Below, one piece after another: positions 35,973-44,475 of a stretch of DNA of 64,000 bases (position 1 is its first letter; the number at the start of each line of letters is the position of its first letter). Source of the stretch: Blastococcus saxobsidens. Lineage in GTDB: Bacteria; Actinomycetota; Actinomycetes; Mycobacteriales; Geodermatophilaceae. Below the pieces are notes generated by a model. That model was not told the DNA's origin and ran no database searches. It saw only the letters and a program-made list of their open reading frames with translations. The position numbers were made by a program, and so were the translations under genes. The stretch covers positions 150,440-214,439 of the forward strand of contig NZ_JAAGWG010000004.1 of NCBI RefSeq assembly GCF_010682065.1, given 5' to 3'.

Positions 35973-36000
35973 GGAGCCCCCCTCGCAGGGCCCCGGTGCG
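35973..36000. repeat. Truncated family A element, copy A8
   Basis: GGAGCCCCCCTCGCAGGG then CCCCGGTGCG matches the left arm and first loop bases of the family; the right half is missing. It ends exactly where the promoter of the next gene begins. Confidence 0.5.
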
Positions 36001-36006
36001 TACATT
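36001..36006 (+). promoter_or_regulatory. Leaderless -10 element of the DUF5318 gene
   Basis: TACATT, seven bases, then the GTG at 36014; no ribosome-binding site. Confidence 0.55.
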
Positions 36007-36013
36007 GGCGGCC

Positions 36014-36430
36014 GTGCCCGGACGCCGATCCGTCGTGGACTACTCGCTGCAGCGGCGAGCCGTCCTCGCCGACGTGCACGCCGGGCGCACAGGTCTGTTC
36101 GAGGTCTGCGACGCCAGCCCGTACCTCTCCCGGGCCGCGAAGTACCACGGGCAGCCGACCGACGTGCCCTGCCCGGTGTGCCGCAGGGACCGGCTCACGC
36201 TGGTGAACTACGTGTACGGCGACCACCTCGGGCCGGTGGCCGGCCAGGCCAAGACCGAGGTCGAGCTCGCCCGCATGGACAACGCGCAGGACGAGTTCTC
36301 CGTGTACCAGGTCGAGGTGTGCCGCAGCTGCGGGTGGAACCACCTCGACTGCTCGTACGTCCTCGGGATCGAACCGGTTCCCGGGCGGCAGCCCCGCCGG
36401 GGGCGTCGCCGTGCGGCGACGGAGCAGTGA
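36014..36430 (+). CDS. DUF5318 family zinc-ribbon-like protein
   Basis: The 138-residue actinobacterial protein has unknown function. Two Cys pairs (CPVC and CRSC, about 60 residues apart) suggest a zinc ribbon. Other conserved-looking parts are VDYSLQRRAVLADVHAGRTG and VCDASPYLSRAAKYHG. The GTG at 36014 is chosen because TACATT lies seven bases upstream. It precedes the class A PBP gene, as in mycobacteria, where the same family sits next to ponA1. Confidence 0.82.
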   Translation: MPGRRSVVDYSLQRRAVLADVHAGRTGLFEVCDASPYLSRAAKYHGQPTDVPCPVCRRDRLTLVNYVYGDHLGPVAGQAKTEVELARMDNAQDEFSVYQVEVCRSCGWNHLDCSYVLGIEPVPGRQPRRGRRRAATEQ

Positions 36431-36567
36431 CGGCCGTCCGTCGCCCCACGCATGGACCCGGGGCCCCCGATGTCGCGGGCCCGGTCCGCCCCCACAGCTG
36501 AAGACGCTCCGCCGCGACCGGGCAGGTGCCCGGCGCCGACCATGACAGTTCAGGAAGGGGTGTGCTC

Positions 36568-39090
36568 GTGCCCAGCCACGACGAGACCTCGCCCGTCGCG
36601 CCGCGGGCCGGCTCCGTGCGCCGACCGTCGCCCACCCGCACACGCAGCACGGGAGGCGGCGGTGGCCGCCCACCGGTCCCGCCCCGGCGCCCCGGCGGCG
36701 GCACCGGTGCCGCCCGTGGCGGCACCAGCGCCTCCCGCGGTGGCACGAGCGCCTCGCGTGGCGGCACCAGTGCCTCCCGTGGTGGCACGACGGCGGCCCG
36801 CTCCGGCGGCCCCGGCCGGCCCCCCGCCAAGAAGGCGACGAAGGGCAAGGCGGCCGGCAACAAGAAGCAGCGCCGCAGACGCCGGCTGAAGATCGCCGGC
36901 GGCGTCATGGGCGGTCTGCTCGCGCTGCTGTGCGTCTTCGTGGGCGTCGTGTACGCCAGCACGGAGGTGCCGAGCCCCGACTCGGTGTCGACCAAGCAGA
37001 CGACGGTCCTCTACTACGGCGACGGCGTCACCGAGATGGCGCGGCTGGGCGACGAGAACCGCACCAACGTGCCGCTGGGGGAGATCAGCGAGCCCGCGCA
37101 GCGGGCGGTGCTGGCTGCGGAGAACCGCAGCTTCTACTCCGACCCCGGCATCTCGTTCACCGGCATCGTCCGGGCCGCGTGGAACAACCTCACCGGCGGC
37201 TCCACCCAGGGTGGGTCGACCATCACCCAGCAGTACGTGAAGAACGCGTTCCTGACCTCGGAGCAGACGTTCAGCCGCAAGTTCCAGGAGCTGTTCCTGG
37301 CGATCAAGCTGGACAACAACTTCTCGAAGGAGCAGATCCTCGAGAACTACCTCAACACCATCTACTACGGGCGCGGCGCCTACGGCATCGAGGCCGCGGC
37401 GAACACCTACTTCGGCATCCCGGCCGCCCAGCTCACCGCCGAGCAGGGCGCCGTGATGGCCGTCCTGGTCCGCAGCCCGTCCAGCTACGACCCGGAGACC
37501 AACCCCGAGGGCGCGCAGGACCGCTGGGGCCTGGTGCTCGACGCCATGGTCGAGGAGGGCTGGCTCACCGACGCCGAGCGCGCCGCCGCGGTGTACCCGG
37601 CGGTGCTGCCCAAGGGTGGCTCGACGCTCGGCATGCCGGAGGGGCCGGAGGGCCACATCGTCACCCAGGTCAAGCAGGAGCTGGAGGCCCGCGGGTACGA
37701 CGAGCAGCAGATCAACGCCGGTGGCCTGCGGGTCACCACGACCATCAGCAAGCCGGCGCAGGACGCCGCCGTCGCCGCCGTCCGCGAGGTCACCGCACCC
37801 CCGGAGCCGCAGGAGCTCAGGGAGGCGCTCGTCGCCATCGACCCCCGGACCGGTGGGGTCGTCGCCTACTACGGCGGCGAGAACGGCGTCGGCACCGACT
37901 ACGCGCAGGCGCAGCGGCAGCCTGGCTCGTCGGTCAAGCCCTACGTCCTGGCCACCGCGCTGGACCAGGGCATCGGCATCCAGGCCCGGCGCGACGGCAG
38001 CGACGACCAGACGTTCCCCGACCGCCCCGGCCAGCCGGTGACCAACTCCGGCGGCGTCGGCTGCGCGGCCTGCACGCTGACCGAGGCCATCACGCGCTCG
38101 CTGAACACCACCTTCTACAGCCTGGCCTACGAGGTCGGCCCGGAGAACGTCCGGGACACCATCCTGGCCGCGACCGGGCTGCCCGACACCTGGCAGGACG
38201 GGAACCTCGCGGGTGACCGCGTGCTCGCCGCCCCCGGTGGCGCGACGGGCTCGTCGATCGGCATCGGCGAGTACGAGATGCGGCCGATCGACCAGGCCCA
38301 GGGCTTCGCGACGCTCGCGGCCGGCGGCATCCGGCGCGATGCGCACTTCGTCGCGAAGGTGACCGACAGCGAGGGCACGGTGCTCTTCGAGCAGGCCGCC
38401 CTGCCGGGCGAGCAGGTCCTCCCGGCCGACACCGTCAACGACGTGACCGTCGCCCTGAAGGAGGTCGCCTCGTACTCCCGCCGGGCGCTCGACGGTGGCC
38501 GCGAGGTCGCCAGCAAGACGGGTACGCAGGGGCAGGGCGAGAACAACTCCGATGCCTGGATGGTCGGCTACACGCCGTCCATCGCCACCGCCGTCTGGAT
38601 GGGCAACGACTCGCCGAGCGACCCGATCGTCGACTCGCGCGGGCGGATCATCTACGGCGCCAACCTGCCCGGGGCCATCTGGCAGCAGTTCATGGACGCG
38701 GTGCTGGCCGACACCCCCGAGGAGGACCTGCCGGACAAGGCGCTGATCAGGGGCGACAGCGGTCAGGGCGTGCCCGAGCCGACGCCGACGCCGACGCCCG
38801 AGCCGGCTCCGGTGACCACCCAGGCGCCGGTCACCACGGCGGCCCCGGTCCCGACGCCGTCGACCTCGAGCGCGCCGAAGCCCGTCGACACCGACGGCGA
38901 CGGCGTCCCCGACGACCGGGACTTCGCTCCGAACGACCCGTCGATCTCCACCCGGCCCGCCGCGCCGGTGGACAGCGACGGGGACGGGGTGACCGACGAC
39001 CGGGATCCGGCGCCGAACGACCCGACGATCCCCGGTCGCGGGAACGGTCAGGGCGAGCCGGGGCCGATCCTCCCGCCGCCCCGCAACTGA
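36568..39090 (+). CDS. Bifunctional class A penicillin-binding protein (PonA-like) with calcium-binding-type repeats
   Basis: The 840-residue peptidoglycan synthase has a cytosolic N-terminus with five 7-residue repeats (GGTSASR type), a Lys/Arg-rich stretch and a membrane helix near residues 115-135. A GT51 glycosyltransferase domain follows (AENRSFYSDPGISFTGI, GGSTITQQYVKN, ILENYLNTIYYGRGAYGIEA). The transpeptidase has the nucleophile motif SSVK, an SLN and KTGT. The C-terminal tail is Pro/Thr-rich and carries two DxDxDG-type repeats (DTDGDGVPDDRD and DSDGDGVTDDRD), like thrombospondin type 3 calcium repeats. The GTG at 36568 has GGAAGGGG 7 nt ahead; no signal-peptidase site is expected. 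Confidence 0.93.
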   Translation: MPSHDETSPVAPRAGSVRRPSPTRTRSTGGGGGRPPVPPRRPGGGTGAARGGTSASRGGTSASRGGTSASRGGTTAARSGGPGRPPAKKATKGKAAGNKKQRRRRRLKIAGGVMGGLLALLCVFVGVVYASTEVPSPDSVSTKQTTVLYYGDGVTEMARLGDENRTNVPLGEISEPAQRAVLAAENRSFYSDPGISFTGIVRAAWNNLTGGSTQGGSTITQQYVKNAFLTSEQTFSRKFQELFLAIKLDNNFSKEQILENYLNTIYYGRGAYGIEAAANTYFGIPAAQLTAEQGAVMAVLVRSPSSYDPETNPEGAQDRWGLVLDAMVEEGWLTDAERAAAVYPAVLPKGGSTLGMPEGPEGHIVTQVKQELEARGYDEQQINAGGLRVTTTISKPAQDAAVAAVREVTAPPEPQELREALVAIDPRTGGVVAYYGGENGVGTDYAQAQRQPGSSVKPYVLATALDQGIGIQARRDGSDDQTFPDRPGQPVTNSGGVGCAACTLTEAITRSLNTTFYSLAYEVGPENVRDTILAATGLPDTWQDGNLAGDRVLAAPGGATGSSIGIGEYEMRPIDQAQGFATLAAGGIRRDAHFVAKVTDSEGTVLFEQAALPGEQVLPADTVNDVTVALKEVASYSRRALDGGREVASKTGTQGQGENNSDAWMVGYTPSIATAVWMGNDSPSDPIVDSRGRIIYGANLPGAIWQQFMDAVLADTPEEDLPDKALIRGDSGQGVPEPTPTPTPEPAPVTTQAPVTTAAPVPTPSTSSAPKPVDTDGDGVPDDRDFAPNDPSISTRPAAPVDSDGDGVTDDRDPAPNDPTIPGRGNGQGEPGPILPPPRN
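36697..36801 (+). repeat. Five 21-bp tandem units coding GGT(S/G/T)A(S/A)R
   Basis: In-frame tandem units in the PBP N-terminus encode GGTGAAR, then GGTSASR three times, then GGTTAAR. Codons vary between units, so the repeat is maintained at protein level or is not recent. Confidence 0.85.
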
Positions 39091-39099
39091 TCCGTCCCG

Positions 39100-39105
39100 C
39101 ACACT
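39100..39105 (+). promoter_or_regulatory. Possible -10 element of the GT87-like gene
   Basis: CACACT ends 6 nt before the ATG at 39112; the same hexamer and spacing class is seen before yqgE. Confidence 0.35.
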
Positions 39106-39111
39106 GCTCCC

Positions 39112-40605
39112 ATGAGCAGCGCTCCCCCGGGCCCGTCCGCCGCCGCGGACGGGCCCGTGGCGTCTGCGCCGGACGACCGTCCCGACCGGGTGCTCCCCTC
39201 GCGGACCGACCCCGTGGTCGCGCAGGCCAGCGAGGCGGTGGGCGGCCCCTGGGGCCGGCACGGCGTCGTCGGGCGGGCGCTGTTCTGGACGCCGCTGCGC
39301 GTGTGCCTGCTCTTCGCCACGCTGGTGCTGGCGCTGGCGTGGATCAAGCAGGCGCCGTGCGCGGACGGGAACTGGGCAGGGCAGCGGCAGTACACGCACC
39401 TCTGCTACTCCGACGCCGTCCCGCTGTTCGGCTCCTACGGCCTGGACACCGGCGCGCAGCCCTACCTGGACGCGCGGGTCGAGTACCCCGTGCTGACCGG
39501 CGGGCTCATGGCGCTGGCCGCCGCGGGCGCCCGCGGCTACGACGGCGCGGCCGCCGCCGTCGGGCTGCTGCCCGACGTGCCGCCGGTCGCGAGCTACTAC
39601 GCCCTCACGTGCCTGCTGCTGGCCCTGCTGGGGCTGCTGCTCGTGCGTGCGGTGCTGGGGCTGGCCGGCCGCCGGCCGTGGGATGCGGCGATGGTGGGGC
39701 TCTCCCCGCTGCTGCTGTTCCACGCCTTCACGAACTGGGACCTGCTGGCGGTCACCCTGGCGGCCTTCGCGATGCTGGCCTGGGCCCGGTCGCGGCCGGT
39801 GCTCGCCGGCGTCCTGTTCGGGCTCGGCATCGCGGCCAAGTTCTACCCGCTGCTGCTGCTCGGGGCGCTGTTCCTGCTGTGCCTGCGGGCCGGCCGGCTG
39901 CGCAGCTGGTGCGCGACGGCGGGCGCGGCCGCGGTGGCGTGGACGGCGGTGAACCTGCCGGTGGCCCTCGCGGCGCCGGAGAACTGGTCCTGGTTCTTCG
40001 TCTTCAGCCGCCTGCGCGGGGCCAATCCGGAGTCGATCTGGAACATGGCGACGCAGGCGGCCGGGGGCGAGCTCTTCGACGGGCCGCTCGCCGCCGGTGA
40101 GGCGCCCGCGGTGCTCAACGCCGTGGCGACGGCGTCGCTGGTCGTCTTCGGCCTCGGCGTCGCCTGGCTGACCCTGGCCGCGCCGCTGCGGCCGCGGGTG
40201 CCGCAGATCGCCTTCCTGCTCGTGGCCGGCTTCCTGCTGCTGAACAAGGTGTGGAGCCCGCAGTTCTCGCTGTGGCTCCTGCCGCTCGCCGTGCTCGCGC
40301 GGCCCCGGTGGCGGTCGCTGCTGCTGTGGCAGGCCGCCGAGGTGCTGGTCTGGGTGGTCACGATGCTGCACTACCTCGGCACGGCGAACCGCGGCATCGG
40401 CGTCGAGTGGTTCTTCCTCGGGGTGGGGCTCCGCGACGTCGCCGTCGTGGTCCTCATGGCGCTGGTCGTGCGGGACGTGCTCGATCCCGACCGGGACGTC
40501 GTCCGGACCAGCTGGCCGGGCGTGGACGACCCGGCCGGCGGGGTGCTCGACCGGGCCCCCGACCGGCTCGTCGTTCCACGTGGAACCCGGCTGGGGACGC
40601 GCTGA
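39112..40605 (+). CDS. Polytopic membrane protein, GT87/DUF2029-like glycosyltransferase
   Basis: The 497-residue integral membrane protein has roughly 10-12 helices after a 50-residue disordered N-terminus. The family (related to mannosyltransferases that use polyprenyl-phosphate sugars) is suggested by VEYPVLTGGLMALAA and HAFTNWDLLAVTLAAFAM, with FGLGIAAKFYPLLLLGALF as a conserved-looking loop and helix. Sugar and acceptor are unknown. It lies 21 bases after the PBP gene, as in mycobacteria (ponA1 followed by a similar gene), so a cell-wall role is likely. A parS site lies in its last codons at 40573-40586. Confidence 0.8.
   Translation: MSSAPPGPSAAADGPVASAPDDRPDRVLPSRTDPVVAQASEAVGGPWGRHGVVGRALFWTPLRVCLLFATLVLALAWIKQAPCADGNWAGQRQYTHLCYSDAVPLFGSYGLDTGAQPYLDARVEYPVLTGGLMALAAAGARGYDGAAAAVGLLPDVPPVASYYALTCLLLALLGLLLVRAVLGLAGRRPWDAAMVGLSPLLLFHAFTNWDLLAVTLAAFAMLAWARSRPVLAGVLFGLGIAAKFYPLLLLGALFLLCLRAGRLRSWCATAGAAAVAWTAVNLPVALAAPENWSWFFVFSRLRGANPESIWNMATQAAGGELFDGPLAAGEAPAVLNAVATASLVVFGLGVAWLTLAAPLRPRVPQIAFLLVAGFLLLNKVWSPQFSLWLLPLAVLARPRWRSLLLWQAAEVLVWVVTMLHYLGTANRGIGVEWFFLGVGLRDVAVVVLMALVVRDVLDPDRDVVRTSWPGVDDPAGGVLDRAPDRLVVPRGTRLGTR
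40573..40586. other. parS: parS-like centromere site at the 3' end of the GT87-like gene
   Basis: GTTCCACGTGGAAC, perfect palindrome, about 32 kb right of oriC. Read as V-P-R-G-T, the third possible reading frame. Confidence 0.8.
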
Positions 40606-40617
40606 CGCCGGAGCCGG

Positions 40618-41430
40618 TCAGGACAGGGCGGCGCGCAGCAGCCCGATCTCCCCGGCGTGGTCGGCGACGTCGCCGGGGGTCTCCAGCACCACGGGGCAGT
40701 CGGCGGCCCGGGCGACCTCCACCAGCAGCTCGACCGGGATCTCGCCGGCGGCGAGCGGCGCGTGCCGGTCGCGGCTGGAGCCGGCGGCGTCCCGGCTGTT
40801 GTTCAGGTGCACCAGGTCGATCCGTCCGGTGATCGCCCGCACGTCGGCGACCGCGGTGGCGAGGTCCCAGCCGGCCGCCCAGGCGTGGCAGGTGTCCAGC
40901 ACGAACCCGGCACCGAACTCGCCGATCGCGTCCCACAGCCGGGCCAGGGCGTCGAGGTCCCGGGCCATCGCGTTCCCGCCACCGGCGGTGTTCTCGATCA
41001 GCACGGGGACCGGGAAGCCGCCCTCGTCGGCCTGACGGGCGAACGTCTTGCGCCAGTTGTCGACCCCGGCGGCGGGGTCGTCCGCGGCGAGGACGTGACC
41101 GCCGTGGACCACCAGGCCGCGGGCGCCCACGTCCGCCGCGGCCCGGGCGTGCGCGCCCAGCAGCTTGCGGCTGGGGATCCGGATGCGGTTGTTCGTCGTC
41201 GCCACGTTCAGGACGTAGGGCGCGTGCACGTGCACGTCCAGCCCCGCGGTGCGCAGCTGCTCGGCGTCCGGCCGCGGCTTCGGCGTCTTCCAGCCCTGCG
41301 GATCGGCGAGGAAGACCTGGACCCCGTCGGCGTCCATCTCGGCCGCCCGGGCGACGGGGCCGCCCCGGTCGGGTTCGCCGTCGTCGGTCAGCCCCGGCCC
41401 CACGTGTACGCCGATCGAGTGCGTTGCCAT
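40618..41430 (-). CDS. Endonuclease IV-like TIM-barrel protein
   Basis: The 270-residue xylose isomerase-like TIM barrel has the metal-ligand pattern of endonuclease IV: VHAPY, VVHGGH, LIENTAGGG, VLDTCHAWAAG, LVHLNNS, a D-R-H near SRDRHAPLAAG and the C-terminal LETPG. All typical His/Asp/Glu ligands appear to be present, so it probably cleaves abasic sites in base-excision repair. A sugar-phosphate isomerase is the less likely alternative. ATG at 41430 with GGGG upstream. It is convergent with the GT87-like gene. Confidence 0.82.
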   Translation of the reverse strand: MATHSIGVHVGPGLTDDGEPDRGGPVARAAEMDADGVQVFLADPQGWKTPKPRPDAEQLRTAGLDVHVHAPYVLNVATTNNRIRIPSRKLLGAHARAAADVGARGLVVHGGHVLAADDPAAGVDNWRKTFARQADEGGFPVPVLIENTAGGGNAMARDLDALARLWDAIGEFGAGFVLDTCHAWAAGWDLATAVADVRAITGRIDLVHLNNSRDAAGSSRDRHAPLAAGEIPVELLVEVARAADCPVVLETPGDVADHAGEIGLLRAALS

Positions 41431-41553
41431 GCAAGATGCCCCATCCGCGAGCAGTTCGAGGTTTACCCGTATCGCCCGCGTCACATCATCGTTGAAGGCG
41501 TGACGGGGGTTACTCGCCGGTAGTGGTGTGACGTGACGTGGAGGTAGGAGAAC

Positions 41554-42606
41554 ATGGCAACGGGTCGCATCCGTCGCACAGCCCGTCGGGGCCTCGGTCT
41601 GGCGCTCGTCGCCTGGCTGGGAGTGGCGGCATCCTCGATCCTCCTGGCGCCCGGCGCCGCGGCCGCCCCCACCGCGACGATCGAGATCAGGAACGTGACC
41701 CCGCCGGTCGCCAGCGTCGACTCCGGCGGCACGGTCACCTTCGTGAACAAGATCCCGGCGGAGAACCGGGGCGGGATCTCCATCCCGCTGCCCCTGGGCA
41801 CCATCTCGGTGGGGGCCACGGTCTACACCGACGTGTCCCTGAGCTTCTTCGGGCAGCAGCGGAACCTGCAGCCCGAGCAGAGCGCCTCCTGGAAGTTCAC
41901 CGCCCCGGCCACCACCGGCATGATCACGTACACGTACCGCGTCGTGCCGCAGGCCCAGCTGCCCCTCGGGGTCAGCCTCCAGCAGGTGGTCGACCGCGTG
42001 CTGGGGTCGCTGCCGGCGCTGCCCGCCCCGACGCCCTACATCGTCCAGACGATCGCACCGGACCTGCCGAACCTGCCCAGCGTCGGCGTGCCGCAGCTGC
42101 CGCAGGTCAACGTCCCGGTGCCGCAGTTGACGAACCCCATCGACCCGCGTGACCCGGTCGTGCCGCCGACCGACGGCCCCGCCCCGGCCCCCGCGCCCGA
42201 GGAGGGCCCGGCTCCGGACGTCGCGGACGTGGGCAACGCCTACGAGTACCCGCTCGGCGGCGGCCTGGAGATGGGCCCCGGCCTGCGGTCGGCGATCGCC
42301 GCCTTCGACCCCGCCCGCTTCGGCGCCGCCAGCGGCGGTTTCGCCGCCGCCGACCGGGCCGGTGCCGGCACGGGCTCCGGCTCCGGTGGCGTGGCCGGTT
42401 CCTACGACGGCGCGTCGGTGCCGGTGTTCGGCCAGCTGGCCGGGCTGGACGGGACCACGCTCGACGAGGAGAGCGCCGAGACCGTCAGCGCCTCCGAGGC
42501 CCGGCCGGTCACCCTGCCGGCCGCGGCGCTGGCCGCCGTCGTCGCGCTGGCCGCCGTCACCGCGGCGCTGGTGCGCACGCACCAGGCGGCCCGCGAGGAC
42601 CGCTGA
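41554..42606 (+). CDS. Secreted, membrane-anchored surface protein of unknown function
   Basis: The 350-residue product has an export signal (hydrophobic core [17 protein letters not shown], cleavage near AAAA). A beta-rich domain of about 110 residues has a cupredoxin-like feel ([39 protein letters not shown]) but no copper ligands are evident. A Pro/Gly/Ala-rich stalk and a C-terminal membrane helix ([17 protein letters not shown]) with a short basic tail complete it. GGAGGTAGGAG precedes the ATG. The 123-base gap to the endonuclease IV gene contains CGTCAC and GTGACG half-sites that might be an operator. Confidence 0.75.
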   Translation: MATGRIRRTARRGLGLALVAWLGVAASSILLAPGAAAAPTATIEIRNVTPPVASVDSGGTVTFVNKIPAENRGGISIPLPLGTISVGATVYTDVSLSFFGQQRNLQPEQSASWKFTAPATTGMITYTYRVVPQAQLPLGVSLQQVVDRVLGSLPALPAPTPYIVQTIAPDLPNLPSVGVPQLPQVNVPVPQLTNPIDPRDPVVPPTDGPAPAPAPEEGPAPDVADVGNAYEYPLGGGLEMGPGLRSAIAAFDPARFGAASGGFAAADRAGAGTGSGSGGVAGSYDGASVPVFGQLAGLDGTTLDEESAETVSASEARPVTLPAAALAAVVALAAVTAALVRTHQAAREDR

Positions 42607-42630
42607 CCCACCGGCGCACCGCCTGTCCAC

Positions 42631-42660
42631 GGCCGCCGTCCCCCTCGGGGGGCGGCGGCC
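42631..42660. terminator. Terminator-like hairpin after the surface protein gene
   Basis: GGCCGCCG-T-CCCCC pairs with GGGGGG-CGGCGGCC around TC, with one bulged T. It starts 25 bases after the stop. Confidence 0.65.
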
Positions 42661-42717
42661 GCGGTCGTCCCGGGGGCTCTCGTGGACGGCGGCAGGAGGC
42701 CCGATCCGCCGCGCTGG

Positions 42718-42723
42718 TAGCCT
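42718..42723 (+). promoter_or_regulatory. Possible -10 element of the rpsF operon
   Basis: TAGCCT in the 165 bases between the terminator and rpsF. It would give a leader of about 95 nt that includes the small inverted repeat CTGCAG...CTGCAG; ribosomal-protein autoregulation through this leader is possible but not shown. Confidence 0.4.
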
Positions 42724-42825
42724 GGGTCCGCGCGTTCCGGCAGCAGCCGGGGCGCGCGACGCATGTACGACCCTCCTGCTGCAGATCCCCTGCAGCCGCT
42801 GAGACCAGAGGAGGTGGGGTTCTCC

Positions 42826-43113
42826 GTGCGCAATTACGAACTGATGGTCATCCTCGACCCCGATCTCGAGGAGCGCACGATCGCGCCCTCGCTCGACCGG
42901 TTCCTGACCGTCGTCACCAACTCCGGTGGCACCGTCAAGACCGAGATCTGGGGCCGTCGCCGGATGGCTTACGAGATCAACAAGCAGGTCGAGGGCATCT
43001 ACGCCATCATCGACATCCAGGCCGAGCCGGCCGCCGTCCAGGAGCTGGACCGCCAGCTGAACCTGAACGAGTCGGTGCTCCGCACGAAGCTGATGCGCCC
43101 CGAGGTCCACTGA
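42826..43113 (+). CDS. rpsF: 30S ribosomal protein S6
   Basis: The 95-residue S6 has the family pattern [18 protein letters not shown] at the start and [17 protein letters not shown] in the middle. It binds 16S rRNA together with S18, encoded two genes on. The GTG at 42826 has AGAGGAGG upstream; an ATG at 42763 in the same frame is too far upstream of the conserved N-terminus. First gene of rpsF-ssb-rpsR-rplI; ssb begins two bases after the stop. Confidence 0.95.
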   Translation: MRNYELMVILDPDLEERTIAPSLDRFLTVVTNSGGTVKTEIWGRRRMAYEINKQVEGIYAIIDIQAEPAAVQELDRQLNLNESVLRTKLMRPEVH

Positions 43114-43115
43114 CC

Positions 43116-43610
43116 ATGGCCGGCGAAACCGTCATCACCGTCATCGGCAACCTGACCGCCGATCCGGAGCTGCGCTTCACGCCGTCGGGCGCTGCCGTCG
43201 CCAACTTCACCGTGGCCTCGACCCCCCGCACCTTCGACCGTCAGTCGCAGGAGTGGAAGGACGGCGAGGCGCTGTTCCTCCGGTGCAACGTCTGGCGCCA
43301 GGCCGCGGAGAACGTGGCCGAGTCGCTGACCCGTGGTTCCCGCGTGATCGTCAGCGGTCGCCTGAAGCAGCGTTCCTTCGACACGAAGGAAGGCGAGAAG
43401 CGAACCGTCATCGAGCTCGAGGTCGACGAGATCGGCCCCTCGCTGCGCTACGCCACCGCGAAGGTCACCAAGGCCTCCCGCGGTGAGGGTGGCGGTGGCG
43501 GCTTCGGTGGCGGCGGCGGCGGCTTCTCCGGCGGCGGCGGTGGCGGCGGGGGCGGTGCGAGCGACCCCTGGTCGACGCCCGCCGGTCCGTCCGACGAACC
43601 GCCGTTCTGA
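43116..43610 (+). CDS. ssb: Single-stranded DNA-binding protein
   Basis: The 164-residue SSB has an N-terminal OB fold ([53 protein letters not shown]). A glycine-only linker (about 120-150) follows and the acidic tip DEPPF recruits partner proteins. It lies in the classical operon between the genes for S6 and S18. A family A element follows the stop codon immediately. Confidence 0.96.
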   Translation: MAGETVITVIGNLTADPELRFTPSGAAVANFTVASTPRTFDRQSQEWKDGEALFLRCNVWRQAAENVAESLTRGSRVIVSGRLKQRSFDTKEGEKRTVIELEVDEIGPSLRYATAKVTKASRGEGGGGGFGGGGGGFSGGGGGGGGGASDPWSTPAGPSDEPPF

Positions 43611-43681
43611 CGAAGGACCCCCTCGCCCCCCAGGTCTCGCTCCGCTCGACCCGGGTCCCTGCGAGTGGGCCGTTCCACTCC
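43611..43681. repeat. Family A intergenic hairpin, inverted copy A7
   Basis: GGACCCCCTCGC (43615-43626) pairs with GCGAGTGGGCC (43661-43671), around a 34-nt loop; read on the other strand the loop carries CGAGCGGAGCGAG, and TGGAACGGCC flanks it. It sits inside the rpsF-ssb-rpsR operon, between ssb and rpsR, where it could lower read-through. Confidence 0.78.
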
Positions 43682-43711
43682 CTCACTTTCTGAATCTCTC
43701 TGGAGAACCAG

Positions 43712-43948
43712 GTGCCCAAGCCCCCTGTTCGCAAGCCCAAGAAGAAGGTCTGCCAGTTCTGCAAGGACAAGGCGACCTACATCGACTACAAGGACACGAC
43801 CCTGCTGCGGAAGTTCATCTCCGACCGCGGCAAGATCCGTGCCCGCCGCGTCAGCGGCAACTGCAGCCAGCACCAGCGTGACGTCGCCACGGCCGTGAAG
43901 AACAGCCGTGAGATGGCCCTGCTGCCCTACACCTCGACGGCGCGCTGA
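43712..43948 (+). CDS. rpsR: 30S ribosomal protein S18 (zinc-binding form)
   Basis: The 78-residue S18 has [19 protein letters not shown] and [20 protein letters not shown]. The CxxC plus C..H residues mark the zinc-containing (C+) form; actinobacteria often carry a second zinc-free paralogue elsewhere for zinc starvation. TCTCTGGAGAACCAG precedes the GTG. It is followed by rplI after two bases. Confidence 0.95.
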   Translation: MPKPPVRKPKKKVCQFCKDKATYIDYKDTTLLRKFISDRGKIRARRVSGNCSQHQRDVATAVKNSREMALLPYTSTAR

Positions 43949-43950
43949 TC

Positions 43951-44406
43951 ATGAGCACGATGAAGCTGATCCTCACCGCCGAGGTCACCGGTCTCGGGTC
44001 CTCCGGCGACACCGTCGAGGTCAAGGGCGGCTACGGCCGCAACTACCTCCTGCCCCGCGGGCTGGCCATCCAGGCCACCCGTGGTGCCGAGAAGCAGATC
44101 GAGTCCCTGCGCCGGGCGCGTGCCGCCCGCGACGTGCGGTCCCTCGAGGAGGCGCAGGCCCTGGCCGGTCGCCTCAACGGCATGACCGTCCGGGTGCCGG
44201 CTCGCGCCGGTGACGGCGGCCGTCTGTTCGGCCGGGTCACCACCGCCGACGTCGCCGCTGCGGTCACCGCCGCCGGTGGCCCGGAGCTCGACCGTCGCCG
44301 GATCGAGCTGCCCAGCAGCATCAAGACCACGGGCCAGCACACCGTCACCGTGCGGGTGCACACCGAGGTCGCCGCTCAGCTGACGATCGACGTCGTCGCC
44401 GGCTGA
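43951..44406 (+). CDS. rplI: 50S ribosomal protein L9
   Basis: The 151-residue L9 has the N-terminal domain [20 protein letters not shown] and [16 protein letters not shown], the long connecting helix, and the C-terminal RNA-binding domain ([16 protein letters not shown]). An internal ATG at 43960 (MKLIL) is an alternative start nine bases on. Last gene of the operon; a strong terminator follows. Confidence 0.95.
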   Translation: MSTMKLILTAEVTGLGSSGDTVEVKGGYGRNYLLPRGLAIQATRGAEKQIESLRRARAARDVRSLEEAQALAGRLNGMTVRVPARAGDGGRLFGRVTTADVAAAVTAAGGPELDRRRIELPSSIKTTGQHTVTVRVHTEVAAQLTIDVVAG

Positions 44407-44443
44407 TCGTCGCTGTGCGCGCCCAGGGCGCGCGATGCGTCCC

Positions 44444-44475
44444 GAGGGGCGCCGGACTCCGGTCCGGCGCCCCTC
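44444..44475 (+). terminator. Terminator of the rpsF-rplI operon
   Basis: GAGGGGCGCCGGAC and GTCCGGCGCCCCTC form a perfect 14-bp stem with loop TCCG, 37 bases after the rplI stop. Confidence 0.88.

Noticed and set aside
41480..41515. CGTCAC...GTGACG half-sites upstream of the surface protein gene as a defined CRP or MtrA operator
   Set aside because: The arms are short, spacing is long and no second copy supports a specific regulator; mentioned only as a possibility.
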